Source: an uncultured Butyricicoccus sp. (GTDB lineage Bacteria > Bacillota > Clostridia > Oscillospirales > Butyricicoccaceae). Taken from it: a stretch of DNA of 51,121 nt. Every line of letters begins with the position of its first letter. Position 1 is the stretch's first letter. Shown here piece by piece: positions 44,245 to 51,121 of this stretch. The translations under genes were made by a program, and so were the position numbers. The stretch spans positions 1 through 51,121 of the forward strand of contig CAJFUJ010000034.1 in assembly GCA_904420185.1 (NCBI GenBank). Reading direction: 5' to 3'. A model generated the notes under the pieces. It worked only from the letters and a program-made list of their open reading frames with translations. It did no database searches and was not told where the DNA came from.

Positions 44245-45255
44245 ATGAAAATCTTTGTGCTGGGCAGCGGCGGCTGGGGCTCGGCCCTGGCCATCTTGCT
44301 GCACAACAACGGCCATGCCGTAACCATGTGGACCTATCTGCGCGAGGAGTGCGAGCGCTTGCAGCGCACGCGCACCAACGAAAAGCTGCTGCCGGGCGTG
44401 ACCATCCCCGAAACGATCGCCATCACCAACAGCCTGGACGGCCTGGCCCAGGCCGAGCTGGCGGTCATGGCGGTGCCGAGCTTTGCGGTGGCCTCCACAG
44501 CCGGGAGCCTGGCGGGTGTGCTGCCCGCAGGGGTGCCGGTGGTCAACGTGGCCAAGGGGCTGGACAGCAAAAACGGCTATTGCCGCTTTTCCGAAACCAT
44601 CGCCAAGGCGCTGGGCGGGCGCAACCCGGTGGTTGCGCTGACCGGGCCGACCCATGCCGAGGAGGTTTCCCGCGGCTGGCCCACCGCGATTTTGGCTGCC
44701 TCGGCCAGCCGCCAGGCCGCTGAACTGACCCAGGATGTGTTCATGAGCCCGGTGTTCCGGGTGTACACCTCGCCCGACATCATCGGCGCCGAGCTGGGCG
44801 GGGCCTTTAAGAACATCATTGCGCTGGGCGCCGGCATATCCGACGGCCTGGGCCTGGGCGACAACGCCAAAGCCGCCTTTATGACCCGCGGGCTGACCGA
44901 AATCGCCCGGCTGGGCGTCAAGCTGGGCGCCCGGCAGGACACCTTTGCCGGCCTGTCCGGCGTGGGCGACCTGATTGTGACCTGTTGCTCGATGCATTCG
45001 CGCAACCGGCGCGCCGGCATCCGCATCGGCCAGGGCCTGTCCCCCCAGCAGGCCATGGACGAGGTCGGCGCGGTGGTGGAGGGCTATTACGCCACCGAGG
45101 CGGGCTTTATGCTGGCCCAGCAGTTGCAGGTCGATATGCCCATTGTGCAGGCCATGTACCATGTCTTGTACCAGGGCGGCGACGCCCGCAAGGCCATTGG
45201 CCTGCTCATGTGCCGGGCAAAGACCCACGAGAGCGAAGAGGTCTGGCTGTCCTGA
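44245..45255 (+). CDS. gpsA: NAD(P)-dependent glycerol-3-phosphate dehydrogenase
   Basis: 336 residues. Nucleotide-binding GSGGWGSALAILL at the N terminus, AVPSFAV, VNVAKGLD, TGPTHAEEV, catalytic lysine in ELGGAFKNIIAL, and the C-terminal GLSGVGDLIVTC. Reduces dihydroxyacetone phosphate for phospholipid synthesis, feeding PlsY. A strong terminator follows. Confidence 0.97.
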   Translation: MKIFVLGSGGWGSALAILLHNNGHAVTMWTYLREECERLQRTRTNEKLLPGVTIPETIAITNSLDGLAQAELAVMAVPSFAVASTAGSLAGVLPAGVPVVNVAKGLDSKNGYCRFSETIAKALGGRNPVVALTGPTHAEEVSRGWPTAILAASASRQAAELTQDVFMSPVFRVYTSPDIIGAELGGAFKNIIALGAGISDGLGLGDNAKAAFMTRGLTEIARLGVKLGARQDTFAGLSGVGDLIVTCCSMHSRNRRAGIRIGQGLSPQQAMDEVGAVVEGYYATEAGFMLAQQLQVDMPIVQAMYHVLYQGGDARKAIGLLMCRAKTHESEEVWLS

Positions 45256-45298
45256 AGGGCAGCGCCGCCGGGCTGGGCGGCAGGAAAGGGAAGAACAA

Positions 45299-45352
45299 AG
45301 CAGGGCGCCCAACCGGAAACGGCTCAAAACCGGTGGGGCGTCCTGCTTTTTT
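45299..45352 (+). terminator. Terminator of DUF512-der-plsY-gpsA
   Basis: A long stem: GCAGG-g-CGCCC-a-ACCGG pairs with CCGGT-g-GGGCG-t-CCTGC, followed by TTTTTT. Confidence 0.87.
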
Positions 45353-45470
45353 GCGTGCACTTGCGATCATCCACAATGCCATGATAGCACAGGGCAGCCT
45401 GTTATTCCATAGTAACATTTTCTGGATACTTACCGGGGTAGATAATCCGAACCATTTTTTTCATTTCGCA

Positions 45471-45495
45471 CAGTCAGATCAGTCAGATCAGTCAG
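45471..45495 (+). repeat. 9-base tandem repeat CAGTCAGAT
   Basis: CAGTCAGAT is repeated 2.8 times. The contained CAGATCA (45475-45481, 45484-45490) is complementary to TGATCTG in the pentanucleotide array downstream (45580-45586, 45590-45596). Confidence 0.85.
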
Positions 45496-45562
45496 CAGGA
45501 TGGATTCCAAAAGCTGGCGATTTCATTTCCAGCTGGTTGCGCGGCAGCAGCTGCCGTTTTGC

Positions 45563-45647
45563 TCTGGTCTGGTCTTGTCTGATCTGCTCTGATCTGCTCT
45601 GGTCTGCTCTTGTCTACTCTGTTCTATTCTGCTCTTTTCTTCTCTGT
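45563..45647 (+). repeat. Degenerate pentanucleotide array (TCTNN)17
   Basis: Seventeen uninterrupted 5-base units, all starting TCT and mostly TCTGN (TCTGG, TCTTG, TCTGA, TCTGC, TCTAC...). The period is not a multiple of three, so it is not coding. It occupies the convergent gap 45256-45851 between gpsA and the FG-GAP gene. The sequence between it and the 9-mer array has short stems (AGCTGG/CCAGCT, GGCAG/CTGCC). Confidence 0.88.
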
Positions 45648-45671
45648 GGATTTTTCGATCGAAAAACCCCT

Positions 45672-45709
45672 TTTTTCTGGCGAGAAATGCGGTTTTTCTG
45701 GCGAGAAAT
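45672..45709 (+). repeat. Two direct copies of TTTTTCTGGCGAGAAAT
   Basis: A 17-base sequence occurs at 45672-45688 and 45693-45709, offset 21 bases, about two helical turns. It could be a protein-binding pair or a remnant of duplication. Confidence 0.8.
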
Positions 45710-45778
45710 CGGAATCCAACCCAGATAAGGTGTATGTTGGAAAAGAAAATGTAGCAAGGTTCAGCAATTCAGGAAAAG

Positions 45779-45817
45779 AAAGGTGCGGCCCAGGGTTTTC
45801 CATTGGGCCGCACCTTT
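45779..45817 (-). terminator. Terminator of the FG-GAP/SLH gene
   Basis: Perfect 14-bp stem AAAGGTGCGGCCCA / TGGGCCGCACCTTT with an 11-base loop; on the minus strand it continues CTTTCTTTTCC. It also stands at the plus-strand side of the convergent gap. Confidence 0.75.
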
Positions 45818-45851
45818 GTCAAATATTAGGGCAAATCGGGGAGTCCTGAAA

Positions 45852-48038
45852 TTACCATCCCTGGTATTGCACCAGCATGGTTGCCAGCTCGCCGCGGGTG
45901 GCCGCAGCGGCCGGGTTGAGGTTGCCGTCGCTGCCGTGCAGCACCCCGGCGCCCACGCAATAGCGCAGGGCATCCTGGGCCCAACCGGCGGCGCTGGCGG
46001 CGTCGCCAAAGGCGGACAGGTCGCCGCTGGGGGAAGCGGGCGCGCCCTTGGCCATGTACAGCATATAGGCGATCTCCTGGCGGGAGATGGCGTCATTGGG
46101 GCCAAAGGTACCGCTGCTGCCGCCGATGACCAGGTTGTTCTGGGCCGCCCAGATGGCGCCGTCGGCGTACCATTGGTCGGGGTCCACATCGGTATAGGGG
46201 TTATCGGCGTCCACTGCGGGTGAGCCCGCAATGCGGTAGAGGATGCTGGCCACCATGGCGCGGGTGGTGGTGTCGTTGGGGGCAAAGGTGGTGGCGCTGG
46301 TGCCGGACAGGATGCCCTGATCGACGCAGGTCATGACATAGTCCTTGGACCAGTGGTTGACCAGGTCGGCAAACGGGGTATCGGGCGGGGTGACCGTTTG
46401 GGTGGTGGAGCCGGCTACGTCAAAGGCGCACACCGCGCGGTGGGTGGTGTTGACGACCACTTCATACTGGCCGTCGGCGTCAATATCCTCGACCGTGGGG
46501 GCGGCTTTGACGCCGTTGGTCTGGGGGTTGCCCTCATAGCCGGGGTAGACGGTGGGCAGCTCCAGCCGGGAGAGCAGCTGCAAGTTGCTGTCCAGGATGT
46601 AGATGGCGCCGTTGACGCCGGTGTTTTCGGTGGAGGCGTCGGTGGTGGTGGCCGAGCGGCGGTCGGTCCACGAGGCGAAGATGATTTCCATGCGGCCGTC
46701 GCCGTCCAGATCCTTGACCACCGGGGCGGTCGGGTTTTCGGCGTAATCGCCCCAGGTGTTGGGCAGGGTGTAGGATTTGAGCTGTTTGTCGAGGGAATAG
46801 CAGTAGACCTTGCCGTCGTAGGCGTTGTAGACGATTTCCTGGATGCCGTCGCCGTCCAGGTCACCGATGGCGGGCTCGGAGAACACGAACGAGGCCACCG
46901 AGTCGGTGGAGTTTTTCAGGCGCGGGCTGTCGATGACCGGCAGGGTGGTCCAGTCATAGCCGCGGGCGGGGTTTGTGTACCGGGTGCGGTCGCCGTTCAA
47001 AATGATGGGGGTCATGCACTGGCTCTGGTTCCAGTAGGCGTTGGAGATGTCGCGCACGTCCATGACGATGCCGATGGCGACCACCTCATTTTTGCCGTCA
47101 CCGTCCAGGTCGGTGACCGCCGAACCGGCGTGGCCGAACTCCAGGCACAGGCTGTGTCCTTCGGCGTAGTGTTCCTCATCGGTGTCCCAGTAGATGTTCT
47201 GGGCGGCCGATTGTTCGTCGGCCGGGTTGACGTAGGCGCGCACCGCGCCCCAGTATTTGCCGCCCAGGGTTGCGGGGTCGGCCTGGATGAGCGAACCGTC
47301 GATCTGATAGGCCTGGATGCAGCGGTTATCGGTCGGGACGATGATTTCCGGGCGTCCATCCCCATTGATGTCGCCGGTGGAGATATTGTTGGCATAGATG
47401 CCTGCGCTTTCGGCCAAGTTGGCGTTGGCGGAGGACAGCTGGGGCCAGCCGGGCAGCAGGTTGCCGTGGCAATCGTAGGCGTAGACGCTGGCTTCCTCGC
47501 CCACGGCAGCGGCCACGATGATTTCGCAGGTGCCGTCGCCGTTGAAGTCCTCAACGGCAAGCGAGCGCAGCGGCCCATTGACCGGCACGCTGAGCGGGAA
47601 CCCGGGCTTGAAGTAGCCGGTTGGGTCGAGCACCGAGATTTGGTTGCTGTGTACGGATACGATTTCCTGCCAGCCGTCGGAGTCGATGTCGCGCACGACC
47701 GGGTCGCACCATGCTGCGGCCACGTTGCCGTAGCTTTCGGGCTCATAGGCGGCCGAACGGTCCTTGCCCGAGTTGACTTTCCACAGGGTGGCGCCGGTGG
47801 CCGCGTCGGTGGCCGTGATGGCGCCCGACACGCTGACGATCTCATAGCCGCCGGTGTTGTCCAGGTTGGCGACCACCGGCGCAGCGTACAGCGTGTCGTT
47901 GGTGTACTTGGTGTGCGATGCGCCCGAGTACAGGTATTTGGTTTGCAGCGACAGCCCGGCCGCTTGGGCGGGCACGGGCGCAAGGCCCAGTGTCAGCGCG
48001 CAGGCGCCGAGCGCTGCAATCCATCGTTTATGGTTCAT
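45852..48038 (-). CDS. Secreted FG-GAP (VCBS) repeat protein with SLH domains
   Basis: 728 residues from ATG 48038. A signal peptide (MNHKRWIAALGACALTLGLA..AQA, about 1-27) starts it; frame upstream is rejected. At least seven calcium-type loops follow (DIDSDGWQEIV, DFNGDGTCEII, DINGDGRPEII, DLDGDGKNEVV, DLDGDGIQEIV, DLDGDGRMEII, DIDADGQYEVV), fitting a beta-propeller of FG-GAP blades. Three SLH motifs end the protein (about 560-728: FADLVNHWSKDYV, YTDVDPDQWYADGAIWAA, FGDAASAAGWAQDALRY), for non-covalent anchoring to wall polymer. No catalytic motif seen; probably a surface adhesion or sugar-binding protein. The ribosome binding site is weak. Confidence 0.92.
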   Translation of the reverse strand: MNHKRWIAALGACALTLGLAPVPAQAAGLSLQTKYLYSGASHTKYTNDTLYAAPVVANLDNTGGYEIVSVSGAITATDAATGATLWKVNSGKDRSAAYEPESYGNVAAAWCDPVVRDIDSDGWQEIVSVHSNQISVLDPTGYFKPGFPLSVPVNGPLRSLAVEDFNGDGTCEIIVAAAVGEEASVYAYDCHGNLLPGWPQLSSANANLAESAGIYANNISTGDINGDGRPEIIVPTDNRCIQAYQIDGSLIQADPATLGGKYWGAVRAYVNPADEQSAAQNIYWDTDEEHYAEGHSLCLEFGHAGSAVTDLDGDGKNEVVAIGIVMDVRDISNAYWNQSQCMTPIILNGDRTRYTNPARGYDWTTLPVIDSPRLKNSTDSVASFVFSEPAIGDLDGDGIQEIVYNAYDGKVYCYSLDKQLKSYTLPNTWGDYAENPTAPVVKDLDGDGRMEIIFASWTDRRSATTTDASTENTGVNGAIYILDSNLQLLSRLELPTVYPGYEGNPQTNGVKAAPTVEDIDADGQYEVVVNTTHRAVCAFDVAGSTTQTVTPPDTPFADLVNHWSKDYVMTCVDQGILSGTSATTFAPNDTTTRAMVASILYRIAGSPAVDADNPYTDVDPDQWYADGAIWAAQNNLVIGGSSGTFGPNDAISRQEIAYMLYMAKGAPASPSGDLSAFGDAASAAGWAQDALRYCVGAGVLHGSDGNLNPAAAATRGELATMLVQYQGW

Positions 48039-48206
48039 CCCTATGTTTGCCGCTCTTTGGGAGGGGAAAGCGGCACTCCTTTCCCTTGAGATGTGCGTTG
48101 TGCAGGTTGTACAAAACCGGCCGGTTCCCTCCCGGGCGCGATGCCGCAATTTGTTCGGCTAGACGCGCGGAATCGAGCGGATTTTTATGCACAATGCCAT
48201 AAGAAT

Positions 48207-48235
48207 ATGGTACTACACTGCCGGGGAATTTGCAA
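48207..48235 (-). promoter_or_regulatory. Possible promoter of the FG-GAP/SLH gene
   Basis: Minus-strand TTGCAA (48230-48235), 17-base spacer, TACCAT (48207-48212). It leaves a leader of about 165 bases with an AAAGGAG about 30 bases before the ATG. Confidence 0.35.
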
Positions 48236-48249
48236 GGTGTTGCACAAAA

Positions 48250-48280
48250 TTAAAAGCGGTTCGCGTGAGCGAACCGCTTT
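48250..48280 (-). terminator. Terminator after pfp
   Basis: AAAGCGGTTCGC (48253-48264) and GCGAACCGCTTT (48269-48280), loop GTGA. On the minus strand it runs into TTTTAATTTT. It has the same GGTTCGC/GCGAACC core as the terminator at 26175 and stands in the same place relative to the repeat. Confidence 0.83.
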
Positions 48281-48292
48281 GATGTTGGGGAG

Positions 48293-48400
48293 CGTTCAAA
48301 ATCCGCGGGCGGATTTTGAAAAGGGGGGTTCCGCTGCCTGCGGGCAGCGGCCAGCCTGCGCGGCTGGACCGCGCTGGGGACACGTCCCCAGGCCCCTTTT
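48293..48400 (-). repeat. Mosaic palindromic element, copy D (second module)
   Basis: The reverse complement matches 26048-26162: AAAAAAGGGGCCTGGGGACGTG-type palindrome, GGTCCAGCCGCGCAGGCTGG, CCGCTGCCCGCAGGCAGCGG and the AAAATCCGC/GCGGATTTT stem. It starts directly after the pfp stop. With the terminator it fills the 362-base gap 48039-48400 apart from the promoter region. Confidence 0.83.
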
Positions 48401-49642
48401 TTAGGCTTCTGCCTTCACCTTTTTGAGCTGGGCGAAGCGGGGCAGGCCATTCTCCTTGGGGCCGACGTTTTCGCCCTCGATGAGGGGCATCGCGTATTCG
48501 ATGAACTTGTCGGTTACGCCATTGCCTTCAGCGTTGATCCAATCGCGCGGCACCTTTTTCTCGGTGTTGGCGACCTGCGACAGGGGCAGCAGCTCGATTT
48601 CGCAGTGATAGCCGCTGGCGTCGCGGGTGCACTTGAAGCCGGGCATGAAGTCGGTCTTGCCGGCGATGGCATTGTCCACCGCCGCCTTGCCGGCCATATA
48701 GGACTCGTCCACGTCGGTCTTGGACGCGCAATGGGCGGCGCAGCGCTGGAGCAGCGACAGCTCAATGCCGCGCACCTTGGCGCCGGTTTCGTTTTTGACC
48801 TTGTCGGCCAGCATGGCAGCCAGGCCGCCCAGCTGGGCATGGCCGAAGCCGTCGGTTGCCGAAGTCTTGGCCTCGGAGACGAACGAGCCGTCCGCATAAT
48901 GGATGCCTTCGGATACAGCGACCAGGCAGTTGCCGGTGGCGTCGTAGACGCGCTTGACGTCAGCGATGAACTTGTCCATATCGAAGTCGGTCTCGGGCAA
49001 ATAGATGAGGTCGGGGCCAGCGCCCTTGGCGGTGGCCAGGCCAGCGGCGGCGGTCAGCCAGCCGGCATGGCGGCCCATGATCTCCACGATGCAGATCATG
49101 CCGGTATCATATACGCGGGCATCCTGGTAGATTTCCATGCACGAGGTGGCGATATACTTGGCCGCAGACGCAAAGCCGGGGCAGTGGTCGGTGCCGAACA
49201 GGTCGTTGTCGATGGTCTTAGGGATGCCCATGACCCGGCACTCATAGCCGGACTTCATCATATATTTGGAGACCTTGTTGCAGGTATCCATGGAGTCGTT
49301 GCCGCCGTTATAGAAGAAATAGCGGATGTCGTACTTTTTGAAGATTTCCAGGATGCGCTTATAATCGGTGTCATCCACATCGGGGTCAGCCAGCTTGTAG
49401 CGGCAGGAACCCAGCGCCGACGACGGGGTGAAGCGCAAAAGGGCCAGCTCCTCACGGTCCTCCTTGTCCAGGTCGTAGAGCTGGTCGTCCAGCAGGCCCT
49501 TGATGCCGTGGGCCATGCCGAAAACGCGGGTGATCGCGCCCGAATCCAGGGCCGCTTCAATTGCGCCCAGCACCGAAGAATTGATGACCGATGTGGGACC
49601 GCCCGACTGGCCAATCACACAAGCGCCTTTCAGTTCACTCAT
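48401..49642 (-). CDS. pfp: Diphosphate-dependent phosphofructokinase
   Basis: 413 residues. The phosphate-donor loop GGNDS (about 113-117) replaces the ATP-type GGDGS, and PKTIDND (about 140-146, Lys in place of Gly) marks PPi use. Other motifs: GQSGGPTSVIN at the start, IMGRHAGWLTA, and substrate-binding ISEG-like VAVSEGIH. Phosphorylates fructose 6-phosphate reversibly with pyrophosphate. ATG 49642 has AGGAGG upstream. The stop abuts repeat copy D. Divergent from fba, the next glycolytic enzyme. Confidence 0.95.
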   Translation of the reverse strand: MSELKGACVIGQSGGPTSVINSSVLGAIEAALDSGAITRVFGMAHGIKGLLDDQLYDLDKEDREELALLRFTPSSALGSCRYKLADPDVDDTDYKRILEIFKKYDIRYFFYNGGNDSMDTCNKVSKYMMKSGYECRVMGIPKTIDNDLFGTDHCPGFASAAKYIATSCMEIYQDARVYDTGMICIVEIMGRHAGWLTAAAGLATAKGAGPDLIYLPETDFDMDKFIADVKRVYDATGNCLVAVSEGIHYADGSFVSEAKTSATDGFGHAQLGGLAAMLADKVKNETGAKVRGIELSLLQRCAAHCASKTDVDESYMAGKAAVDNAIAGKTDFMPGFKCTRDASGYHCEIELLPLSQVANTEKKVPRDWINAEGNGVTDKFIEYAMPLIEGENVGPKENGLPRFAQLKKVKAEA

Positions 49643-49720
49643 TGTTCAATTACCTCCTAATTTTCAAACAAGCCATCAAAAACTTGTCCACCCAAATTTC
49701 AGGCGATTTTAGACGTGTAA

Positions 49721-49749
49721 AGTATACCATAAAATGCGGCTGAAATCAA
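49721..49749 (-). promoter_or_regulatory. Promoter of pfp
   Basis: Minus-strand TTGATT (49744-49749), 17-base spacer, extended -10 TGgTATACT (49721-49726). Confidence 0.78.
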
Positions 49750-49820
49750 TTTCTTTATGGCAGTTTTCGGGCCGGTTTTCAGAAAAAATCTCCATATGCC
49801 CAAAAGGATAACAAAAAGTC

Positions 49821-49849
49821 TTGATTTTATGGGGGGTAACTGATAAGAT
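49821..49849 (+). promoter_or_regulatory. Promoter of fba
   Basis: TTGATT (49821-49826), 17-base spacer, extended -10 TGaTAAGAT (49844-49849). Same -35 as the divergent pfp promoter, with about 70 bases between the two -35 elements. Confidence 0.75.
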
Positions 49850-49913
49850 AATGATAGGATTGCTTGTGGAAAATGAAGCAAAATCAAATTTGATTCGAAA
49901 GGAAGTTATTAAC

Positions 49914-50882
49914 ATGCCATTAGTAACTACTACCGAAATGTTCAAGAAGGCGTACGACGGCGGCTATGCAGTCGGCGCGTTCAACGTAAACAACATGGAG
50001 ATCGTGCAGGGCATCACCGAGGCTTGCCGCGAGCAGAAGGCGCCGGTCGTTTTGCAGGTATCCAAGGGCGCGCGCGCTTACGCCAACCACACCTATCTGG
50101 TCAAAATGGTGGAAGCAGCCGTGCAGGAATGCCCCGAGATCCCGATTGCGCTGCACCTGGACCATGGCGATTCGTTCGAGGTCTGCAAGAGCTGCATCGA
50201 CGGCGGCTTCACTTCGGTTATGATCGACGCATCCTCCAAGTCCTTTGAGGAAAACGTTGCGCTGACCAAGCAGGTGGTTGAGTATGCGCACGCACATGGC
50301 GTTGTTGTAGAGGCCGAGCTGGGTACCCTGGCCGGCGTGGAAGATGAGGTCGTCGTAGAATCCGGCCACGAGAGCTACACCCGCCCCGAAGAGGTCGAGG
50401 AGTTCGTTTCCCGCACCGGCTGTGACTCGCTGGCCATCGCCATCGGCACCTCCCACGGCGCCTACAAGTTCACCGCCGCACAGTGCACCCGCAACGCCGA
50501 CGGCGTGCTGGTTCCGCCCCCGCTGCGTTTTGACGTGCTCGAAGAGTGCATCAAGCGCCTGCCCGGCTTCCCGATCGTGCTGCACGGCTCGTCCTCGGTG
50601 CCGCAGGAATTCGTCAAGATGGTCAACCAGTACGGCGGCAGCATGCCCGACGCCATCGGCATCCCCGAAGAAGAGCTGCGCAAGGCTGCCCAGCTGGCGG
50701 TCTGCAAGATCAACATCGACTCGGATATCCGTCTGGCTATGACCGCAACCATCCGCAAGCACTTTGCCGAGCATCCGTCTGACTTTGACCCGCGCCAGTA
50801 CCTCAAGCCGGCCCGTCAGGCGGTCAAGGACATGGTAACCCATAAGCTGATCCACGTTCTGGGCTGCAACGGCAAGGCGTGA
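49914..50882 (+). CDS. fba: Class II fructose-bisphosphate aldolase
   Basis: 322 residues from ATG 49914 (MPLVTTTEMFKKAYDGGYAVG), with AAAGGAAG upstream; longer frame lies over the promoter. Zinc ligands and catalytic residues in LHLDHGDS, EAELGTLAGVED, GTSHGAYK and VLHGSSSVP; NINIDSD-like KINIDSDIRLA near the end. Splits fructose 1,6-bisphosphate. Codon use is more strongly biased than in neighbours, fitting high expression. Strong terminator follows. Confidence 0.97.
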   Translation: MPLVTTTEMFKKAYDGGYAVGAFNVNNMEIVQGITEACREQKAPVVLQVSKGARAYANHTYLVKMVEAAVQECPEIPIALHLDHGDSFEVCKSCIDGGFTSVMIDASSKSFEENVALTKQVVEYAHAHGVVVEAELGTLAGVEDEVVVESGHESYTRPEEVEEFVSRTGCDSLAIAIGTSHGAYKFTAAQCTRNADGVLVPPPLRFDVLEECIKRLPGFPIVLHGSSSVPQEFVKMVNQYGGSMPDAIGIPEEELRKAAQLAVCKINIDSDIRLAMTATIRKHFAEHPSDFDPRQYLKPARQAVKDMVTHKLIHVLGCNGKA

Positions 50883-50901
50883 TTTTGCTTTAAACTCCAC
50901 A

Positions 50902-50950
50902 AAAACGGCGACGCGGTGCAGGCTCAGACGGCCTGCACCGCCGTTTTTTT
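50902..50950 (+). terminator. Terminator of fba
   Basis: GCGGTGCAGGC (50913-50923) / GCCTGCACCGC (50931-50941) with a 7-base loop, flanked by AAAACGG and CGTTTTTTT. Confidence 0.9.
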
Positions 50951-50989
50951 CGCCACACAGAAAATTTTGATGAAAAATGAAAAAACCTG

Positions 50990-51018
50990 TTGACAAATCT
51001 GGGCGGACGGCGTATACT
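50990..51018 (+). promoter_or_regulatory. Consensus promoter P1 at the right edge
   Basis: TTGACA (50990-50995), 17-base spacer, TATACT (51013-51018). Points out of the window. Confidence 0.85.
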
Positions 51019-51084
51019 AACTAAGTCGTTCGGTAAGGGCGGCCCGCAAGAATAAAAAACTTTCGCCAGCAGCGAAAAAAACTG

Positions 51085-51113
51085 TTGACAAAGGAAAAGA
51101 ACTGCGGTATACT
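51085..51113 (+). promoter_or_regulatory. Consensus promoter P2 at the right edge
   Basis: TTGACA (51085-51090), 17-base spacer, TATACT (51108-51113), 95 bases after P1. The two share the flanks TTGACAAA and TATACTAA. Between them is a TTTCGC/GCGAAA hairpin. Tandem consensus promoters like these usually serve a very highly expressed unit such as an rRNA operon. Confidence 0.85.
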
Positions 51114-51121
51114 AAACAAGC

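Noticed and set aside
45471-45647. CRISPR array
   Set aside because: Units of 5 or 9 bases with no spacers, and no cas genes in the window.
48250-48400. tRNA-like or tmRNA-like fold around GGTTCGC..GCGAACC
   Set aside because: No acceptor or anticodon arm can be drawn. The GGTTCGC is part of a terminator stem.

Overview
The window reads as one stretch of a GC-rich, Gram-positive-type (Firmicutes, class Clostridia) chromosome, most likely an Oscillospiraceae/Ruminococcaceae-type gut anaerobe. This rests on gene content and order: the yicC-remA-gmk-rpoZ-coaBC-priA-def-fmt-yugP-rsmB-rlmN-prpC-pknB-rsgA-thiN run, cdaA-cdaR, a PPi-type phosphofructokinase, strong AGGAGG ribosome binding sites and sigma-A type promoters. 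Genus cannot be fixed from sequence reading alone. Almost everything is housekeeping; there is no phage, transposase, CRISPR array, tRNA or rRNA gene inside the window.

Layout. 1-3000 (minus strand): a palindromic repeat, an NfeD/SPFH membrane pair and a DUF815-type AAA ATPase. 3083-8813 (plus): a DUF3343 (Se/S-carrier-like) protein with a cysteine-desulfurase-like enzyme, then cdaA-cdaR (c-di-AMP synthesis), a COG2509 flavoprotein and an RseC-like Cys-rich membrane protein. 9084-26006 (plus): a long, tightly packed run from a DUF5685/J-domain pair through yicC, remA, gmk, rpoZ, coaBC, priA, def, fmt, a zinc peptidase, rsmB, rlmN, the PP2C phosphatase/PASTA kinase pair, rsgA and thiN. 26474-35723 (plus): a PLP aminotransferase, purB, secD-secF, a TIM-barrel isomerase, nrdR, a phospho-sugar mutase and a small membrane protein. 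35724-38900: an intergenic region with a candidate minus-strand small RNA, then rpsO and pnp, each with a structured leader. 38914-45255: a minus-strand RluA-type pseudouridine synthase, then yceD-rpmF and DUF512-der-plsY-gpsA. 45256-51121: a repeat-rich convergent gap, a secreted FG-GAP/SLH protein (minus), pfp (minus) diverging from fba (plus), and two tandem consensus promoters at the right edge that fire out of the window.

How it works together: the large run joins translation start and processing (fmt, def, rsmB, rlmN, rsgA), nucleotide and cofactor supply (gmk, coaBC, thiN), replication restart (priA) and cell-wall signalling (prpC/pknB). The right end pairs two consecutive glycolytic steps, pfp and fba, on divergent promoters with the same -35 hexamer.

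The less ordinary content is mainly non-coding: a mosaic palindromic element found just 3' of four genes in the same relative orientation, which supplies the last codons and the stop of thiN; a promoter-plus-terminator unit that looks like an undescribed small RNA (35784-35877); a pnp leader with competing stems and an anti-Shine-Dalgarno segment; a 17-unit TCTNN pentanucleotide array facing a complementary 9-mer array; and a purB promoter nested in a terminator. I found no convincing novel multi-gene system. The DUF5685/J-protein pair and the DUF3343/desulfurase pair are the protein-level items most worth following.
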